Source: Acidobacterium sp049965615
GTDB lineage: Bacteria; Acidobacteriota; Terriglobia; Terriglobales; Acidobacteriaceae
DNA length: 57,629 bases
NCBI GenBank assembly: GCA_049965615.1
Contig: JBMFWD010000020.1
Span: forward strand, 1 to 57,629
Direction of reading: 5' to 3'
Shown: piece after piece, positions 33,435 through 41,058 of the stretch
How positions within the stretch are numbered: the stretch's first letter is position 1
How the letters are laid out: the number at the start of each line of letters is the position of its first letter
Position numbers and translations under genes: made by a program
The notes under the pieces: generated by a model
Database searches by the model: none
Told to the model about the DNA's origin: nothing
What the model saw: only the letters and a program-made list of their open reading frames with translations

Positions 33435-35885
33435 ATGAAAACGCGGAAGATCAAGCAGTACGAACTGGTGCGGAAGCTGGGCGCGGGCGGCAGTGGAGTG
33501 GTGTATCTGGCGGAAGATTCGCTGTTGATGCGTCCCGTGGTGTTGAAGGTGTTGCGGCGCGGGCTGCTGGACGCCGAGCAGATGCGGCAGACGGTTCTGC
33601 GGGAGGCTCAGCTGGCCTCGGCGATTGAGCACCCGAATGTGTGCGGTATTTACGAGGTGGGCGAGCAGGGGGAAGAAGCCTTTATTGCGATGCAGTACGT
33701 TCCGGGGCAGTCGCTGGACAAGCTGATTGCGAAGGGGCCGTCGAACGTGCGGCTGGCGATCTCGGTGGGTATCCAGATTGCGGACGGGCTGAATGCGGCG
33801 CATTCGCTGGGGATTTTTCATCGGGATTTGAAGCCTGCGAACGTGATGCTGACGGACGGGGGGCTGGCGAAGATCCTGGACTTTGGCCTGGCGCGCCGGC
33901 TGACGCGGGAAGAGGCGGAGTTCGACCCGGCGAAGCCCTCGGCGAAGAGCGTGGAGACGGCAACCTATACGGCGCGGGGCGGGACGATTGCGTACATGGC
34001 TCCGGAGCAGTTTGTGACGGGGCAGAGCAGCGTGCGGAGCGATCTGTGGGCGCTGGGCGTGATTCTGTATGAGCTGGTGAGCGGGCGGCATCCGTTTTCG
34101 CGGCCGAATACGGATGAGTTCCAGACGATTCGTGCGATCCAGTTTCTGGATCCGACGCCGCTTTCGGAGTGCTGCCCGGATACGCCGCAGGAGCTGAGCT
34201 CGGTGATCATGCGGCTGTTGCAGAAGACGCCGGCGGAGCGGTATGCGAGTGCGCTGGATGTGCGCGAGGCGCTGCGCACGATCATGAAGACGATGCAGTT
34301 TGAGACGGGAGTGATTCCGGGAGATGCGGGCGTGAACCTGATGCCAACGATTCCGGAGCGGGAGAAGCGGGCGGCGGGACTGCTGTCTCTGCTGGCGGAG
34401 CGGTTTCGGGAGTCGGAGGCAGGGCAGGAGAAGTCGCAGGCGATTCTGGTGCTGCCGTTCCAGAATCTGGGTGGCGGGGATGTCGCTCCGCTGTATGGGT
34501 TTGCGTTGGCGGATGCGATTGGGGCGCGGCTGGCGCGGATGACGTCGCTGGTGGTTCGGCCGTCGAGCGCGCTGATGCATGTTCCGCAGTCGCAGATGGA
34601 TCCGCTGGCGATTGGGCACCAGCTGATTGTGGACTACGTGTTGACGGGAAGCTTTTTGCGGTCGGACAAGGGATTTGACCTGAACTGGCAGCTGCTGGAT
34701 GTGGCGCGAGAAAGCGTAAAGGGCGGCGGGTCGATCAGCGTGGCATCGTTTGATCTGATTGCGGTGCAGATGGAGATTTGCAACGAGGTGTTTGCATCGC
34801 TGCAGGGAACGGGGCAACTGACGGCGCGGAATGAGCGGCTGACGATGCGTTCAGAGTCGCTGGGGGAAGGCGTGTCCGAGCTTTACCTGCAGGCGAGCGC
34901 GATGCTTTCGTCCTTCATGCTGCGGACTGGGAGCCGTGCGGACCTGGACCGGGCGCGGGAGATGTTTGAGCAGGTGACCGAGCGCGAGCCGCAGTTTGCG
35001 GCCGGATGGAGCGGGCTGGGCGTGACGCACGTGCAGTACACGCGGCACGGCCTGGGCGGACACATGCACGTGATGGCGGCGCGGAGGGCGTTTGATAAGG
35101 CGCTGGAGATCGATCCGGGATCGGTGGAGGCGAATTTATACCGCGTCTACATGTTGCTGGCGCGCGGAGAGAAAGAGAGCGCGCGGCACGGGATAGAGAC
35201 GCTGCTGGGCAGCGCGTCGAAGGCATGGAATGTGCATGTGCTGGCCGGGACGATGCTGCGGCTGGACGGCATTTATGAGGTGGCGCTTAAGCAGTTTGGG
35301 GAGGCGCTGCAGCTGAATCCATCGAGCGCGCCGATGATTTACAACCACCGGGCGCGGGTGTACCACTACCAGAACCTGCTCGATCTGGCCGAGGGAGAGC
35401 TGGAAAAGGGTCTGGCGCTGGAGCCGCGTCATCCCCTGCTGCGAACCTCGCTGGGGTACCAGCGGATGCGGCAGGGGCGGCTGGACGAGGCGATCGCCAT
35501 CATGGAAGCGGTGCTGAAGGACGATACGAGCTTGAGGATTATTTATCCGACGCTGGCGATGTGCTATGTGCAGATGGGCCAGCGGGACCGGGGCGCGGCG
35601 CTGATTGCCGAGGAGTCCATGGCGGCGGCCGAGGCCGACAGCGAGATGGCGTATCGGCTGGCGACGTATTTTGCGGTGGACGGGGATGAGAGCGAGGCGC
35701 TGCACTGGCTGCGGCGGGCGATTTACCTGGGGAATGAGAATTATCCTTGGTTTTCGCGGAATCCTGCGTGGAACCGGTTGCGGGGACATGCGGATTTTGA
35801 GCGGATTCTGGAGGATTTGAAGCGGAGTTACCGGAAGAACCAGAGGCAGTGGAAGCGTGTATTTGACGAGCTGAACCTGAAGTAG
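33435..35885 (+). CDS. Ser/Thr protein kinase with TolB-like domain and TPR repeats
   Basis: An 816-residue signalling protein with three parts. The Hanks-type kinase (about 9-285) has the glycine loop LGAGGSGVVY, Lys38 in VVLKVLR, H129-R-D131 in FHRDLKPANV, D149-F-G and AYMAPEQ, all intact, so it should be active. A TolB/FlgO-like segment follows (about 335-460; ILVLPFQNLGGGDVAPLYGF). Tetratricopeptide repeats fill roughly 480-800 (for example MIYNHRARVYHYQNLLDLAEGE is one helix pair). No clear membrane helix is visible, so it is probably cytoplasmic. GAGAGGGA precedes the ATG. It is divergent from the esterase gene. Confidence 0.9.
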   Translation: MKTRKIKQYELVRKLGAGGSGVVYLAEDSLLMRPVVLKVLRRGLLDAEQMRQTVLREAQLASAIEHPNVCGIYEVGEQGEEAFIAMQYVPGQSLDKLIAKGPSNVRLAISVGIQIADGLNAAHSLGIFHRDLKPANVMLTDGGLAKILDFGLARRLTREEAEFDPAKPSAKSVETATYTARGGTIAYMAPEQFVTGQSSVRSDLWALGVILYELVSGRHPFSRPNTDEFQTIRAIQFLDPTPLSECCPDTPQELSSVIMRLLQKTPAERYASALDVREALRTIMKTMQFETGVIPGDAGVNLMPTIPEREKRAAGLLSLLAERFRESEAGQEKSQAILVLPFQNLGGGDVAPLYGFALADAIGARLARMTSLVVRPSSALMHVPQSQMDPLAIGHQLIVDYVLTGSFLRSDKGFDLNWQLLDVARESVKGGGSISVASFDLIAVQMEICNEVFASLQGTGQLTARNERLTMRSESLGEGVSELYLQASAMLSSFMLRTGSRADLDRAREMFEQVTEREPQFAAGWSGLGVTHVQYTRHGLGGHMHVMAARRAFDKALEIDPGSVEANLYRVYMLLARGEKESARHGIETLLGSASKAWNVHVLAGTMLRLDGIYEVALKQFGEALQLNPSSAPMIYNHRARVYHYQNLLDLAEGELEKGLALEPRHPLLRTSLGYQRMRQGRLDEAIAIMEAVLKDDTSLRIIYPTLAMCYVQMGQRDRGAALIAEESMAAAEADSEMAYRLATYFAVDGDESEALHWLRRAIYLGNENYPWFSRNPAWNRLRGHADFERILEDLKRSYRKNQRQWKRVFDELNLK

Positions 35886-35989
35886 TGGTTGAGGATTTGG
35901 CGGCGGGATTGCGGGGTGTGTGATCTGGCTGGTGGGTTGGGGTGAAGTGGTGTGGTGCGGATGATTGGGGTTTTCCGCGAACATTTTTC

Positions 35990-36016
35990 TAAAGTTATTC
36001 TCGATTCCTCCGATGA
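35990..36016 (+). promoter_or_regulatory. FliA (sigma-28)-like promoter
   Basis: TAAAGTTA (35990-35997), an 11-base spacer, and TCCGATGA (36009-36016), against the classical motility-sigma consensus TAAAGTTT-N11-GCCGATAA: 7 of 8 and 6 of 8 matches with exact spacing. The predicted start near 36023 falls just before AGGAGG at 36024-36029. Confidence 0.55.
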
Positions 36017-36037
36017 ATGCGACAGGAGGAATTGCTC

Positions 36038-36385
36038 ATGGCCATTGGATCGCATTTGCCGGGTCAGGGGGATGGGGTGTCGCCCGGGTATAGCGGGAAG
36101 CCGCCGGCGAATGCAGTATTGCGTCCGGTGGGGTATGGGAATACGTCCGAGGAGTTTTCTGGGACGCCGTCGCGACTTTCTGCAATTGGGTCCGTGGGGG
36201 TTTCGGCGGCGGATTTTTCATTTTCGGAGCGCAGGCCCGCAGAGTGGATGGCCGGTGGCCAGGACCAGTTTTTGGCGCATGACGGTCTGGGTGCGATGCG
36301 TGGATTTGCGCTGGTGCTGGGTTTTTACGTGGTGATAGGCGTGATTAGCCTTAGCGGGTTGATGCTATGGCACTGGCTGAGGTGA
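36038..36385 (+). CDS. Small protein with C-terminal membrane helix, unknown function
   Basis: A 115-residue protein I do not recognise. About 80 polar residues rich in Gly, Ser and Pro are followed by one C-terminal membrane helix (FALVLGFYVVIGVISLSGLMLWHW), so it is probably tail-anchored with the polar part in the cytoplasm. The ATG at 36038 has AGGAGG eight bases upstream, the best ribosome site in this neighbourhood. The FliA-like promoter in front suggests expression with motility genes, though none are in the window. Confidence 0.75.
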   Translation: MAIGSHLPGQGDGVSPGYSGKPPANAVLRPVGYGNTSEEFSGTPSRLSAIGSVGVSAADFSFSERRPAEWMAGGQDQFLAHDGLGAMRGFALVLGFYVVIGVISLSGLMLWHWLR

Positions 36386-36475
36386 AGTATGGAGATTTTG
36401 GCTGGTAGTAGTGCGGTTACGTTGTGCCTTTGTCTGCTGGGCGTGTGGTTTGCGCGAAGCTGATAGATTCAAGGC

Positions 36476-36697
36476 ATGGAACTGGTGATCAACGGTCAGC
36501 GGCGGGAGTTTGCCGAGCTGAGTGAGAACTCTACCGTGAGCGATCTGCTTGCGGCGTTGCAGTTGAAGGGCGATCGAGTGGCGCTGGAGCGGAACGGTGA
36601 GATTGTGTCCCGGTCTGCGTGGAGCGAGACGCCGATTGCCGATGGCGACAAGATCGAAATTGTACATTTTGTGGGTGGCGGGAAAGGCAGCTTTTAG
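36476..36697 (+). CDS. thiS: Sulfur carrier protein ThiS with C-terminal tail
   Basis: Ubiquitin-like sulfur carrier for the thiazole half of thiamine; 73 residues. The fold is evident (MELVINGQRREFAE at the start, DLLAALQLKGDRVALERNGE, ADGDKIEIVHFVGGG). Active ThiS must end in Gly-Gly to be adenylated; here KGSF follows GGG. Processing would be needed, or the C-terminus is not used in the usual way. No TPP riboswitch or thiG/thiE is adjacent. A ThiF/MoeB-type partner is encoded about 19.5 kb away at 56208. Confidence 0.85.
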   Translation: MELVINGQRREFAELSENSTVSDLLAALQLKGDRVALERNGEIVSRSAWSETPIADGDKIEIVHFVGGGKGSF

Positions 36698-37007
36698 CTG
36701 TCGGCCCTTAGCTTTTAGCTGTGGTGGCGCCTGGCGGCGCGGCTTGAGACGGGAACCGCAGATTTCTCGGCTTCGCAGAGCGCTGGCGCGCACTGCTTCG
36801 CTCGAAATGACCCTTCAGGGAAGGGTGTTCTTTTCCTGGGTTGTATTGGGTCGGCGCTTTATGCCCATTCTTCACCCCACGGACAAAGACCTGTCTGTGG
36901 GGATCCCGATTTCCACGTCCCCTTCGTGCACCCATTCGACTCGCTTACAGCTCGCTCAGGGCGGGCGATGGTGCACCCCGGTTCGATTCTCGCTTTCAGG
37001 CGCTGGT
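36698..37007. other. Interval with repeats and a hairpin between thiS and the permease gene
   Basis: No gene. AGCTTTTAGCT-type units lie at 36689-36720, overlapping the thiS stop. A REP-like core CTTCGCTCGAAATGAC is at 36796-36811. An 11-bp hairpin (36875-36902, arms CCCCACGGACA and TGTCTGTGGGG, one G-U pair) stands where a terminator for the minus-strand permease gene would be, but has no T tract. Confidence 0.55.
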
Positions 37008-37859
37008 TTAGAGGCCGATGGTTAGGCGGGTTCTTGGGTCGAGGTAATCGCGGAGGGCGTCGCCGAGGAAGTTGAAGGAGAGTACGCAGCACATTACGGC
37101 GATGGCGGGGAAGACGACGGTGTGGGGTGCGTCGAAGAGGTGGGCTCGTCCGTCGTTGAGCATGGAGCCCCAGCTTGGAGTGGGGGGTGGTACGCCGAGA
37201 CCGAGGAAGCTGAGGGTGGCTTCGGCGAGGACGGCTCCGGCCATGCCGATGGCGGCCTGCACTACGATGGGCTGGATGATGTTGGGCAGGATGTGGCGGA
37301 GGAAGATGCGGAGGTCGCCTGCTCCGAGGGCGCGGGCGGCCTCGACGAATTCGCGTTCGCGGGCGGCGAGGACCTGGGCGCGGACGAGGCGGGCGTAGCC
37401 GACCCATCCCCCGATGGATAGAGCCAGGATGAGGTTGAGCAGGCCGGGGCCGAGGAAGGCCACGAAGGCGATGGCGAGCAGGATGCCAGGCATGGCCATG
37501 AAGGCGTTCATGGCGAACATGTTGATGATGGTATCGAGGATGCCGCCGTAGAAGCCTGCGATGCCGCCGAGGATGAGTCCCAATAAAAGCGAGAGGGTGA
37601 CGACGGAGGTGGCGACTTCAAGGGAGATGCGCGAGCCGTAGATGATGCGGGAAAGGATGTCCCGGCCGAGTTCGTCGGTGCCGAACCAGTGTTGCGGGCT
37701 GGGGCCGGCGAGGCGGTCGAGAAGGTGGATGTGGTCGGGGTTGTATGGCGCGAGCCAGGGCGCGAAGAGGGCGCAGACAAGAAACAGGACCACGAGCGCC
37801 GCTCCGATATAGGCGAGTGGTTGTTTGCGAAAGCGTGTCCAATGGGAAGATGGATTCAA
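37008..37859 (-). CDS. Orphan peptide/nickel-type ABC permease (DppC/OppC family)
   Basis: Inner-membrane permease half of a peptide- or nickel-type ABC importer; about 283 residues with six predicted helices. The N-terminal part (APWLAPYNPDHIHLLDRLAG, then HWFGTDELGRDILSRIIYGS) and the EAA loop (EFVEAARALGAGDLRIFLRH, about residues 175-195) are clear. The usual partners (DppB-type permease, ATPases, binding protein) are not next to it. The start is uncertain: no ATG fits, and I chose TTG 37859, which gives the family's usual N-terminus. The frame is open further upstream, overlapping the divergent CAP-domain gene. Confidence 0.85.
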   Translation of the reverse strand: MNPSSHWTRFRKQPLAYIGAALVVLFLVCALFAPWLAPYNPDHIHLLDRLAGPSPQHWFGTDELGRDILSRIIYGSRISLEVATSVVTLSLLLGLILGGIAGFYGGILDTIINMFAMNAFMAMPGILLAIAFVAFLGPGLLNLILALSIGGWVGYARLVRAQVLAAREREFVEAARALGAGDLRIFLRHILPNIIQPIVVQAAIGMAGAVLAEATLSFLGLGVPPPTPSWGSMLNDGRAHLFDAPHTVVFPAIAVMCCVLSFNFLGDALRDYLDPRTRLTIGL

Positions 37860-37931
37860 AGTTCGATAATAAAGCTCTGCGCGCCGGTTCGGGCAGAGTT
37901 TGATGGAAAGAGATTGCAGAGGATGGTTCGG

Positions 37932-38705
37932 ATGCAGAAGCGGATCTGGTGGATGGTGGCGTTGATTTGTGGCGGGCTGATAGCGGCTGCGCCGGTGATG
38001 GCGCAGGCTTATGGCGGACGGCAGGAGGATGCGGCGCGGGAGATTTTCCGGCTGACGAACCAGGACCGGATGCGGCATGGTCTGGCTCCGCTGCGGTGGG
38101 ATGCAGGGCTGGAGCGGTCAGCGGAGGCGCACATGGAGTGGATGCTGCGGGCGCGGGAGCTGGAGCATCAATATCCCGGCGAGGCTCCACTGGAGGAGCG
38201 GGTGCGGCAGGCGGGTGTGCATTACAGCGAGGTGGCGGAGAACCTGGCGGCGGGGTTCAGTCCGGAATCGGTGGAGGTGGGCTGGATGCACTCGCCGGAT
38301 CACCGGAGAAACATTCTGGACCCAGGGCTGACGGAGGTAGGGATCGCGACCGCATGGCATTACGGGCGTCTGTATGTGGTGCAGGATTTTGCGCATGCGA
38401 TTGCGGCGCGCGGGCCGGAGCAGGTGGAGCGGCGCGTGGGCGAGCTGTTGCGGCAGCAGGGGATTGATCCGGATGGGCCGCGCGGTCCGGCGGAGGATGC
38501 TTGCCGGTCGCAGCGCGGGACGCCGGGTGGGCCGGGTGTGCGGCTGGTGATCCGGTTTGAGACTTCGAATTTGAACCAGTTGCCGGAGCAGGTAGTGGAG
38601 GCGGTGCGGCGCGGGCACTATCGGCGGGCGGGTGTGGGTGCGTGTGCTCCGGAGCGGCCGCAGCCGGGGTTTACTACGTTTCGGGTGGCGCTGGTTTTGT
38701 ATTGA
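37932..38705 (+). CDS. Secreted CAP (SCP/PR-1) domain protein
   Basis: A 257-residue exported protein of unknown role. The signal peptide (WWMVALICGGLIAAAPVMAQA) is followed by a CAP domain (about residues 35-150): LTNQDRMRHGLAPLRWD, a conserved His in SAEAHMEWM, VAENLAAG, SPDHRRNILDPGLTEVGIA. A C-terminal extension of about 100 residues is not recognised. ATG 37932 has AGAGG nine bases upstream; ATG 37923 is too close to it. Bacterial CAP proteins are often linked to cell-envelope or metal-dependent hydrolytic functions, but no specific activity can be inferred. Confidence 0.87.
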   Translation: MQKRIWWMVALICGGLIAAAPVMAQAYGGRQEDAAREIFRLTNQDRMRHGLAPLRWDAGLERSAEAHMEWMLRARELEHQYPGEAPLEERVRQAGVHYSEVAENLAAGFSPESVEVGWMHSPDHRRNILDPGLTEVGIATAWHYGRLYVVQDFAHAIAARGPEQVERRVGELLRQQGIDPDGPRGPAEDACRSQRGTPGGPGVRLVIRFETSNLNQLPEQVVEAVRRGHYRRAGVGACAPERPQPGFTTFRVALVLY

Positions 38706-38720
38706 TGGGGGGCGCGGAGA

Positions 38721-39284
38721 TTATTCCGCGCCTTCGCCGGGTTTGGTGGGTTCCAGCTGAAGTGCGTTGTTGACGCGGTTGAAGTAGTTGAAGAGGCCGA
38801 TGGCGGAGAGGAGTTCGATGATTTCGCCGTCGGAGTAGTGGCTGCGAACCTCGGCGAAGAAGGTGTCGGAGATGCCATTGGAGTTGAGGGTGACTTCTTC
38901 GGCGAGGCGGAGGGCTGCTTTTTCGGCCGGGGTGAAGTCGTCGCGGTGGGCGTAGTGGGCGAGGTTTTCGATCTGGTCGTCGGACCAGCCGAGTTTGCGG
39001 CAGATCTGGGTGTGGGAGCCGAGGCAGTAACGGCATTCGTTGAGCTGCGAGGTGCGGACGATGACGAGCTCCTTGAGCTTGACGGGGAGGGTGCCGGTGT
39101 TCAGGATGGCCTGGAAGTGGGCGATCATGGTTTCGAAGATTTCAGGCCGCAGGGCGATGGTGCGGAACATGTTGGGGATGTTGCCGCGGGTCTGCATGTA
39201 GTGATCGAAGAGGGCGGCAACGCTTTCGGGAGCTTCACTGCGCTTGACGCGGGGCAGGCGGGGTTCGGTGCGTGTGATGGTCAT
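38721..39284 (-). CDS. AhpD/carboxymuconolactone decarboxylase-family protein
   Basis: A 187-residue soluble alpha-helical protein. The redox motif E-C-x2-C-x3-H is present as NECRYCLGSHT, as in AhpD-like peroxidases and related disulfide reductases; the exact substrate is unknown. The preceding helix reads LPVKLKELVIVRTSQ, typical of the family. Two ATGs lie close together (39290 and 39284); the second is better spaced from the GAGGA upstream. It is divergent from the photolyase gene and could respond to the same oxidative or light stress (inference). Confidence 0.88.
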   Translation of the reverse strand: MTITRTEPRLPRVKRSEAPESVAALFDHYMQTRGNIPNMFRTIALRPEIFETMIAHFQAILNTGTLPVKLKELVIVRTSQLNECRYCLGSHTQICRKLGWSDDQIENLAHYAHRDDFTPAEKAALRLAEEVTLNSNGISDTFFAEVRSHYSDGEIIELLSAIGLFNYFNRVNNALQLEPTKPGEGAE

Positions 39285-39386
39285 AGTCATTTCCTCAACC
39301 TGACAGGGTAATTGTTTTGGCGGTGTAAATAGAAGCTCCTGAGGCGCGGGTAGAAACTGGAGCGAGGTGGGTAGTCTCAGAAATGT

Positions 39387-41057
39387 ATGGGAATTTTTGA
39401 AGAGCAGGTGAGCCAGTTTGCGCCGGGGACGCAGGATGCGGCGTCGCGACGGTGGATTTATGTTCCGTATGACCGGCTGACGGATGCGACGGGGCCGCTG
39501 GCGGAGCAGGCGGCGGAAAAGACGGGGATTGTGATGATGGAGGCGCTGGCGAAGGCGCGGCGGCGGCCTTATCACAAGAAGAAGCTGGCGCTGATTGTGG
39601 CCGGGCAGAGGCATTTTGCGCTGGAGCAGGGACGGCGTGGCGTGAAGGTGATTTACGAATTTACGCCGGGAATTTTTGCCGATGGGCTGGAGCAGGCGGT
39701 GGAGCGGCATGGGTTGCGCGAGCTGACGATGATGGAGGCGGCGGAGCGGGAGTTGCGGCTGGATGTGGAGGAGGCGCAGCGAAGGGGTGTTCCGTTGAAG
39801 GTGGTGCGGGATACGACGTGGTGCTCGACGGCGGAGGATTTTGACGGGGTCTTCAAGCCGGGGACGACGCAGTTTCTGATGGACCGGTTTTACCGGCGGA
39901 TGCGGCAGAAGACAGGGATACTGATGGGCGGGGATGGGCAGCCGGTGGGCGGGAAGTATTCGTTTGATGTGGAGAACCGGAAGCCGTACCGGGGCGAGCC
40001 TCGGGTTCCGGCGAGGCCGGTGTTTGCGCAGGATGCGATTACGCGCGAGGCGCTGGAGACGGTGGAGAAGGAGTTTCGGGAGCATTTTGGCACGTTGGAG
40101 GGGTTTGATCTGCCGGTGACGCAGACGGATGCGGATGCGCTGTGGGCGTTTGTGCTGCGGGAGCTGCTGCCGCACTTTGGTCCGTATGAGGATGCGATGG
40201 CGGAGGCGGAGCCGGATTTGTTCCATTCGAAGCTGTCGGCGGTGATCAACGTGGGCAGGCTGCTGCCGGGGCGGCTGGTGGAGGATGTGGCGAAGGCGGC
40301 GGAATCGGGACGGGTTCCGCTGGCGAGCGCGGAGGGGTTTATTCGCCAGATATTGGGGTGGCGGGAGTTTATGCGGCATCTGCATCGGCGGACGGATGGG
40401 TATCGCAGGCTGCCGGGCGGGAAAGTTGCGGCCGATGGGGACGCGTATGCGGGGTCGGAGATTTCTGCGCTGAATGCGACGCTGCCGCTGCCGGCTGCGT
40501 ACTGGGGCAGGAAGAGCGGGCTGCATTGCGTGGATGTGGTGGTGGAGCAGGTGTGGCGGGAGGGATGGTCGCATCACATTACGAGGCTGATGGTGCTGAG
40601 CAACCTGGCGACGCTGTGCGGGGTTTCTCCGCGGGAGCTGACGGACTGGTTCTGGATTGCGTATGTGGATGCGTATGACTGGGTGGTGGAGCCGAATGTG
40701 CTGGGAATGGGCACATGGGCCGATGGGGGCGTGACGGCGACGAAGCCGTATGTGAGCGGGGCGGCGTATATCCACCGCATGAGCGACTACTGCGGGCAAT
40801 GCGGGTTTGATCCGAAGAAGACGACGGGAAAGGACTCGTGTCCATTTACGGCGCTGTATTGGAGCTTTCTGGAACGAAACGCTGATAAGCTGGCATCGAA
40901 CCGGAGGATGAGTCTTCCTCTGATGAGCATGCGGAAGAAACCGGCGGCGGAGATGCGGCAATTGCGGGAACGCGCGGCAGAGGCAATGGTGACCCTTTGC
41001 GGGGCGAAGAACAAAGCGAACAACGAAGCGAACAAGGAAGCGAACAAGGAGCGGTGA
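39387..41057 (+). CDS. Iron-sulfur cryptochrome/(6-4) photolyase family protein
   Basis: A 556-residue FAD-binding DNA-repair photolyase or bacterial cryptochrome of the FeS-BCP group. It lacks an N-terminal photolyase start of the class I kind, as in that group. The C-terminal alpha-helical domain has LGWREFMRHLHRR and the segment LGMGTWADGG. Four cysteines that would hold the 4Fe-4S cluster are at 411, 469, 472 and 485; the last three have the spacing of Agrobacterium PhrB. A basic, repetitive tail of about 20 residues (see tandem repeat) is additional. It is followed one base later by an FAD oxidoreductase gene. Confidence 0.88.
   Translation: MGIFEEQVSQFAPGTQDAASRRWIYVPYDRLTDATGPLAEQAAEKTGIVMMEALAKARRRPYHKKKLALIVAGQRHFALEQGRRGVKVIYEFTPGIFADGLEQAVERHGLRELTMMEAAERELRLDVEEAQRRGVPLKVVRDTTWCSTAEDFDGVFKPGTTQFLMDRFYRRMRQKTGILMGGDGQPVGGKYSFDVENRKPYRGEPRVPARPVFAQDAITREALETVEKEFREHFGTLEGFDLPVTQTDADALWAFVLRELLPHFGPYEDAMAEAEPDLFHSKLSAVINVGRLLPGRLVEDVAKAAESGRVPLASAEGFIRQILGWREFMRHLHRRTDGYRRLPGGKVAADGDAYAGSEISALNATLPLPAAYWGRKSGLHCVDVVVEQVWREGWSHHITRLMVLSNLATLCGVSPRELTDWFWIAYVDAYDWVVEPNVLGMGTWADGGVTATKPYVSGAAYIHRMSDYCGQCGFDPKKTTGKDSCPFTALYWSFLERNADKLASNRRMSLPLMSMRKKPAAEMRQLRERAAEAMVTLCGAKNKANNEANKEANKER
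41016..41051 (+). repeat. 12-bp tandem repeat at the photolyase 3' end
   Basis: Three consecutive units of GCGAACAAGGAA type (41016, 41028 and 41040; the first reads AACAACGAA, the last ends in GAG) translate to ANNE-ANKE-ANKE directly before the stop codon. Confidence 0.85.
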
Positions 41058-41058
41058 G

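Noticed and set aside
36386..36475. TPP riboswitch upstream of thiS
   Set aside because: None of the conserved CTGAGA, ACCC or GAT-A-TGCC blocks are present in the 90 bases.
41016..41051. CRISPR-like or recombination repeat
   Set aside because: Three contiguous 12-base units in frame with the photolyase gene are a simple coding tandem repeat.
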